NCBI GenBank assembly: GCA_015501605.1
Contig: JADNRZ010000046.1
Location: 1-64,000, forward strand
From: Panaeolus papilionaceus
Taxonomy: Eukaryota > Basidiomycota > Agaricomycetes > Agaricales
Reading direction: 5' to 3'
DNA length: 64,000 nt
Part shown: piece by piece, positions 58,970 to 64,000 of the stretch
Layout of the letters: each line of letters begins with the position of its first letter
Position numbering within the stretch: position 1 is the first letter of the stretch
Translations under genes and position numbers: made by a program
The notes under the pieces: model-generated
The model's input: the letters and a program-made list of their open reading frames with translations, nothing else
What the model was told of the DNA's origin: nothing
The model's database searches: none

Positions 58970-60199
58970 ATGCAACATCTCGCTTTCATGGCAGCAGTAA
59001 TTCCTGTGGATAACAACGTTCCTTTTTCCATTTTCAAGTATGTACAGACCTTCATCCCCATCTCTTTCGCCAAGTGCAACGATCACTGATTTCAAGATCC
59101 GCTCAGACTTTTGAATGGGCTTAAAAACTATGGCCTCATTAGAGAACTATCCCTTAAATCGCGTGTCGCTTGGTCACTTGCCTGCAAAGATGCACTGACA
59201 CAGGTGGCCGCATTCAACAAAGAGGCCAGCAACATCATCGACTATCTATCCCCTTTTTTTAGAACAAAAAAGCAAGATCAACTCCCCGAGGAGTCGAAGG
59301 TCATCGCTAGGAGCTTTCGTGAGGCCCTATGCACATCAAACGCTTTAGTCGTGGGGTCAATGGCCACCAACTTCATCGGCGGTCAAACATACAGCTCTAC
59401 AGCGGCAATGGACGTCTTGGCGGTGCGAGGCGGGGTCAAATTGATGGAAACATGGGCATTGGCCCATGAATTTAGCAAAGTATACAAAACGCACGCTGAA
59501 AGAGAGCTGGAATATGCGTATGCCTTTACACATCCATCACCCACCAGGGCATGGCCCCGATTGGGAGAACCGCCAGTCCGTGTTACACTTACATACCGAC
59601 ATCTGGTCTCAGGGCGTAAAATGCACCTCCTTGTAGCTGAAGGGGCCCTTATGGAGGCGGTTCTTCACAGCCCGCTCAGTCAGTATCTCTATTAATGGCG
59701 CAGATGCTTACTAACAAGGGTTTTTGCAGGTACCATGATGAATTTCTTTGATTTCGAGGCTGCTTACTCATTATTTCCAGTCGCAACGTTCGAAGAGCGC
59801 GTAGCTGTATTAAACAGACCTGCTGCCTGCATGCACAGTGACGACGTCTTGCGGTGCAGAGAGCGAGGATGGCATGTTCTCAACGGCATTCCAGAGCAGA
59901 AAGCGCAGGATAAAAGGAGCGAATGGTGGGAAGGAATTCGGTTCCTGGGCGATGCAAAAACTCTTCGCATTCTTGCAGAACCGCGCCTCGATGCCCTGTA
60001 TGCAGGATTAATTCGTGGAAACTCGTGGAAGATGCAGTACCGCTACAGGTGGGGTTTAAAGGTGGATATCACCTACGATCCTTTCCTTCACCCGCAGTTG
60101 AAAAATGAGTATATCGTGTTTGGACCGCAAGCTGCAAACTGTCCGGATGTACTCTATAGACCAACTGCAGAAGATGGGACGGACAATAGATCTACGTAA
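58970..60199 (+). CDS. NTase-fold-like family gene, copy B
   Basis: The exon model is 58,970-59,037, 59,107-59,678 and 59,730-60,199, with frame kept. Exon 2 begins LLNGLKNYGLIREL and carries VVGSMATNF followed by AMDVLAVRGG (GS...D). It then has KVYKTHAERELEYAYA and LVSGRKMHLLVAEG, and ends HSPLS. Exon 3 opens with TMMNFFDFEAAY, FEERVAVLNR and RERGWHVL. Copy B is the closest relative of copy A. The 5' end is uncertain: an upstream exon could exist, since the frame before the chosen ATG is also open. The function is unknown; a degenerate nucleotidyltransferase fold is inferred. Confidence 0.65.
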
Positions 60200-61029
60200 G
60201 CTGCATGCGGATGGTATGGTACAAATGGTTTGAGCTGAACCCAATGAAGTTTTACAGATGCCGAATTCTGTGCGCTCTCAATGAAGATTTGCGCAGAACA
60301 GAGCAAGAGCGAATCAATGCCAGCATATTGAGGTCGATGTACGGTTACCAAATTCACTTCATGTCCCCCTTTGATGCTTTTCAACAACCTACATTTGTTG
60401 ACTTCCCAAAGCAGTAGCAGTAGTACCGCATTTGCCAAAATAACAAATACCTTGAAAACAATTCCTCGAATATTAAGGAAGTAATTTGACCCCTGCTAAG
60501 AAGATGCAAGAGGAGGTGGATCATTTACAGTGATGCGCGCGGGGATATCTGGGTGAAGGGTGAGGGTAATGTGATGTGATGGTAGGATGAAAGAGGAAGG
60601 TGAAACGCGCAGTACGAGGTCGTGGGGTCGATATGTGAGAGAGATGAGGAGATGAAAAGGAAAGGTAGATGTGAGGTGGGATGGGGACGAATACGACGAA
60701 TATAAGTACCGACGGAGGTGCTCACAGGCACTGGACAACGATGAACAACGAAATACGAGAGTGGAAAGAGGCTTCTATTCGATGTAAACTATGTACATCA
60801 TGATGATATATGTACAATAATAGAAAATCATAGGAAATCGGGAGAAAATGTTGGAATATTCGGAAACCAAAAGCGCCCAACACATGAACGAAGCGCCGAT
60901 GCGAATAGGAATAGTGGGGAAAATGTCGAAAAATCGAAAGATAGGGGGATACCAGCACTATGCTCATCAACGGGAATAATCAACGCAGAAGTAGAACAAT
61001 ATATATAGGCATTCCATTAAGATCCAGCG
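60200..61029. other. Intergenic between convergent copies B and C
   Basis: A 70-codon plus frame (60,205-60,417) just after copy B may be a 3' extension or an unrelated short frame. It has an EDLRRTEQERINASI stretch but no recognised motif. The segment 60,530-60,960 is purine-rich and gene-free. Confidence 0.35.
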
Positions 61030-62020
61030 TCATCTCCGTACAACCTGGAGACGCCATCCCCGCTTATAGACATACTTGACTTCGAAAGCCATTACTTGAG
61101 CCTCCATATCCACACCATGCAGCGGAGGACACAGGCGCCTCACCCCAGTACCAGGCTGTCCCATTACCCTCATTCCTGCGTTGAATGCATGGCCAAGGAG
61201 AAGGCCCTTTGCGATAGCCAAATCAACTGTCTCCTTAATAAGCCATCCCTGGCTCCCATACTTGTCGATTTCACAGGATTCTGAGCCGGTTGGGTATGAC
61301 TGTCTGTTGAGTAAAAAGTATCCATTGCAGAAGGTCTCTTTAGGAAAGCACGTGTACACCCAGCCACCGTCCATAAAATTCATGAGACCGGCTGTAGCGT
61401 CATCAGCACTTCTGAACGAAAACCTGGCTAGGTTTATACTGACTTGTGTGAGCATCGAGAACAACCTCCATCACATCGTTCTTGCAAACAAAGACCTGAA
61501 TAAAGCGACCGGTTTGGGTTCCAAGAACCCAAACGCCCTCAATCAAACGCTTATGGGCTGCATCGTTTCGCTCGGCAACCCAGTTCCTATGGTCTCCTGT
61601 GAATTTAGCCGAATTGCAGCCGTGCCGTAGCAGCCAGTTTATCATGTCGATGGCGTTCGGTCCTACTCCATACAGGTCCATTCCTGATTCCTCAGGCAGC
61701 ATGCTCCCTAGCAAAAAATAGAAAACGAACGACCCTGCTATGATGCAGCTTTTCTCCTGCATGAATTTTCGAAATGTGCCCACGACGTCATGTGGCAAAA
61801 ACTTGCCAATGAAGGGCTCTATGCTTAGCTCGATGTTCGATAGATCCTGCCCTGCCCTGCTGAACGGGGGATAAGGGGACATAGAATCGGTTTGAATGGC
61901 TGCATCGGCATAGGTAGCGCCACTACTACCTGGAGAGTTGCTTCTAGATGGAAAAGATGTCAGTTTTGAGAGGACGTATCTGGGGGATGTGTACCTTTTT
62001 CTCTTTAGAGTTGATGACAT
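61030..62020 (-). CDS. NTase-fold-like family gene, copy C
   Basis: The likely start is ATG 62,020 (MSSTLKRKR). A possible first intron (gtacacatcc donor, catctag acceptor near 61,945) joins it to SNSPGSSGATY. The central part has SCIIAGSFVFYFL followed by GMDLYGVG (GS...D) and TQTGRFIQVFVC, and ends LDAHT. An intron at 61,392-61,443, phase 1, leads to TGLMNFMDGGW, PKETFCNGYFLLNR and KYGSQGWLI. The protein ends YVYKRGWRLQVVRR. This is the clearest member of the set, with HT|TGLMNF spanning the intron. The gene is divergent from the Helitron-side copies A and B, being on the opposite strand. Only one acidic residue of the DxD pair remains. Confidence 0.65.
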
Positions 62021-62062
62021 CGGTATGGGCACTTCTCTTTTTTGTTGTGTGTCAAGTACCCT

Positions 62063-62070
62063 CCTTTATA
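62063..62070 (-). promoter_or_regulatory. TATA-like element upstream of copy C
   Basis: On the minus strand TATAAAGG lies about 43 bp before the chosen start codon of copy C. The placement supports that start. Confidence 0.35.
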
Positions 62071-62195
62071 GGATTGTTGAAGGTCTAGCCACGTGTTGAG
62101 AGCGGGTTTGAGTGCGATTTATGGCGCGGTTTTCACGGCAAATGCAATCCACATTCTAGGTATTCACGGCAGAGAATCATCGATCTACATACAGG

Positions 62196-63192
62196 CTAAC
62201 ATTCTACATGATCTCGCTCGGGAACTGCAGTTCTCCAGAAAATACCATCCTCCACTAAATCGTAGGATATGTGGAGCCTCCATCCCCTCCTATATATGTA
62301 ATTTAACTCAAACGCATCTAATTTCATGGTGGGAGCTGCGATATTTTCTATGACTGGCTCGAGCAGCTGGCACCAGCTAAAGCTATCACCTGCCCGGCGA
62401 AATCCCGGGCTATATTCAAAACCCTTTGACTGAACATCATGCCCTGCCATTATCTCTGTGATTAACCATCCTTGTGCGCCATATTTGTCGAGGGCTGCAG
62501 ATTCAGGACCTCCTGGATAGCGCAGGCGATTCAAAATAAACCGCCTCTCGACAAAAGTCTGTTTGGGAAAAATAGAGCAGAGGTACGAGTCGGTGAGATA
62601 GTTCATGAGTCCCGCTTGAATGAAATTAGAAGAAACTTGAAGCAGGAGGTATACAGAACGCACTTGAATGGACATGGAGTATGGCTTCAACGGCACTGTG
62701 GCGGCATCCAAAAATTTGGATGCGTCGACCGAACGGCGTTCGTAGCATTCGAACGGAGGTGATGGTTGTCTCCGCAGATGGACCCAAACTTTTTAAAAAC
62801 CAAGTTTCTTTTGCATTAGCAGGGGGGAGTTCTTCGCAGCCGCAGTTTAAGAGCCAGATAAAGATGCTGTAAGCCCCTTGAACAGGGGTAAATATGTCTA
62901 AAATGCAATTGGCGGGAATGGGCTTGGAGTCCAAAAAATACAGAACTGTGGATCCCGCAAATATAGCCTCATGTCTGCGCATCTCGAGCCTGAGGGGTGG
63001 GCATACTGGAGGTGGAAGGAATATCGCCAGTAGCTTTAAAATGTCAAAAGTTCGGTTAAAGTGCTGCGCCACTGCTACATCCATCGTGCGAGAGACAAGC
63101 TCCCACGTCGTTGCCTCGGCATTGTGGGCTCCCCGGCGGATGTAGTTGTCGAAAAATACACGTACATCCTTTGCATCCCTGTGCAGCCTCAA
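62196..63192 (-). CDS. NTase-fold-like family gene, copy D
   Basis: Exon 1 runs from about 63,192 down to 62,664 and exon 2 from 62,614 to about 62,196, separated by a 49 nt phase-1 intron (62,615-62,663). Exon 1 has IFAGSTVLYFLDSK followed by CILDIFTPVQG (GS...LDI). It then has TPFGRRIQIFGCRH and ends HVHS. Exon 2 opens TGLMNYLTDSYLC, PKQTFVERRFILNR and KYGAQGWLI. The frame before the listed start lacks an ATG, so an upstream exon is expected; the disordered exon at 63,283-63,814 is a candidate. The end after YRRGWRLHISYD could be spliced further. Of all copies, D keeps a motif close to LD in the acidic position. Confidence 0.65.
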
Positions 63193-63282
63193 TCAGTTAA
63201 CGGCATATCATGTCATCTATTTGCAGAATGTAACTACTTACCTCGATTGATGATGGGAGGTCATATTTGTAACAATAAGATA

Positions 63283-63814
63283 TCAAAACGGTGCTCTCGG
63301 TTTATAAGGCCAAGGAATAGGAAGCTTTGAGGACGACCCCACACGATTTAAAAGCATGCTCCTTTGCAGATTGACTGGTGCACGCTGGGTTTTGGCTGCA
63401 CCGGGAGAGTTTGAAGGATATGATCTTGACAAATTGACTATCCAAGTGGTTGAAAATTCCTTTTTGGCAGTTCCCGACATCTGAGTCAAAGTCCGCCTGG
63501 TCGGATGCTGAGTCATCGAATCACACGCTCCCCTTTGAAGTAGAATAAGTCCGTCCTGCATGACAAACGACACCAACGCACCAATCAGAATAGCCATCAT
63601 AACTGAGAGGCATTGAGCGATGACTCAGGGAAACGGCAGAACAGAAGCATTTTGACTCTTTAGCCGCTTGATTAACTTTCATTCCGCCCGACGGCGTTCC
63701 TGGGGAAGTGAACGACACAAGATTAGACTCAGATAACGAACTCTCTGTGCAGAGCTTCGCGGAAATGCCAGAAAGATCTCCGCCCTGCACAAAATTACGC
63801 TTCTTATTGCTCAT
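63283..63814 (-). CDS. Candidate upstream exons of copy D or a separate small gene
   Basis: A minus-strand frame starts at ATG 63,814 (MSNKKRNFVQGGDLSGISAK). It is polar and serine-rich, like the N-terminus of copy C (MSSTLKRKR...). It may splice to a basic stretch with TAKKEFSTTWIVNLSRSY near 63,440, then on to copy D. The join is not resolved. This could also be an independent small gene. Confidence 0.35.
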
Positions 63815-64000
63815 GTGGAATGTGTAAAGATCCCAAGGCGCTCAGCGGCTGAAGAAGACCCTGATCTTCGCACCCATATGAGAAATATAGCCGTTTTCAC
63901 CGGATAAAATACATTTGAGGGTCCATCTGTCTTCTCAAAGCGATGCTCAAAAACCACTCTTACATCAAACATTACTCAGTGGTTACCATTCTAAGGAGGT
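63815..64000. other. No gene visible
   Basis: The final stretch is non-coding by eye and could be the promoter of the minus-strand exons to its left. Confidence 0.3.

Noticed and set aside
1..64000. CRISPR arrays, rRNA genes, bacterial-type operons or viral structural genes
   Set aside because: None was seen. Introns, gene families and repeat types are eukaryotic and fungal.

Overview
The window looks like fungal genomic DNA, most likely from an Agaricomycete (mushroom-forming basidiomycete). Protein-coding genes are cut by many short introns (about 48-60 nt, GTNNGT...AG). The protein families are ones I associate with Agaricomycetes: a P-loop G-domain GTPase, JmjC-like and TET/JBP-like 2-oxoglutarate dioxygenases, and a Helitron Rep/helicase with an N-terminal DUF6570-like region and a USP-like protease. 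All family calls come from motifs read by eye; no database search was possible.

Region 1 (about 1-31,200) is a repeat landscape. It is built from a tandem segmental duplication: unit 1 about 2,970-18,200 and unit 2 about 18,840-30,980, with a more eroded remnant (unit 0) at 1-2,450. Each full unit starts inside the last exon of a GTPase gene on the minus strand and otherwise holds non-coding modules, including roughly 165-170 bp tandem modules and intron-like segments. Comparing the units exposes later events with clean empty sites: a 2.3 kb hAT-like element (8 bp target duplication) that contains a second hAT-like element (its own 8 bp duplication), a 628 bp MITE with TA duplications, and a 395 bp segment inverted in place. 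Unit 0, the GTPase gene bodies and the unit junctions are strongly CpG-depleted, with a sharp change just upstream of each GTPase start.

Region 2 (about 31,200-47,600) is gene-dense. It holds small unrecognised genes, a decayed member of a family ending in a VGDVVEVQ-type motif, an intact many-exon gene of unknown function, a JmjC-like gene, and a TET/JBP-like dioxygenase gene convergent with it.

Region 3 (47,600-54,570) is the coding part of a Helitron: an N-terminal region, a DUF6570-like domain, a HUH/Y2 Rep domain and a Pif1-type helicase, then a USP-like cysteine protease in another frame. Catalytic motifs are preserved, but one in-frame TGA and two single-base frame slips split the reading frame.

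Region 4 (54,600-64,000) holds five related genes or gene remnants (two plus, three minus). They share a GS motif followed by an acidic motif, and an intron in the same position and phase before an MN-type motif. They resemble a degenerate nucleotidyltransferase fold. This cluster, next to a Helitron and two 2OG-dioxygenase genes, is the most interesting part of the window.
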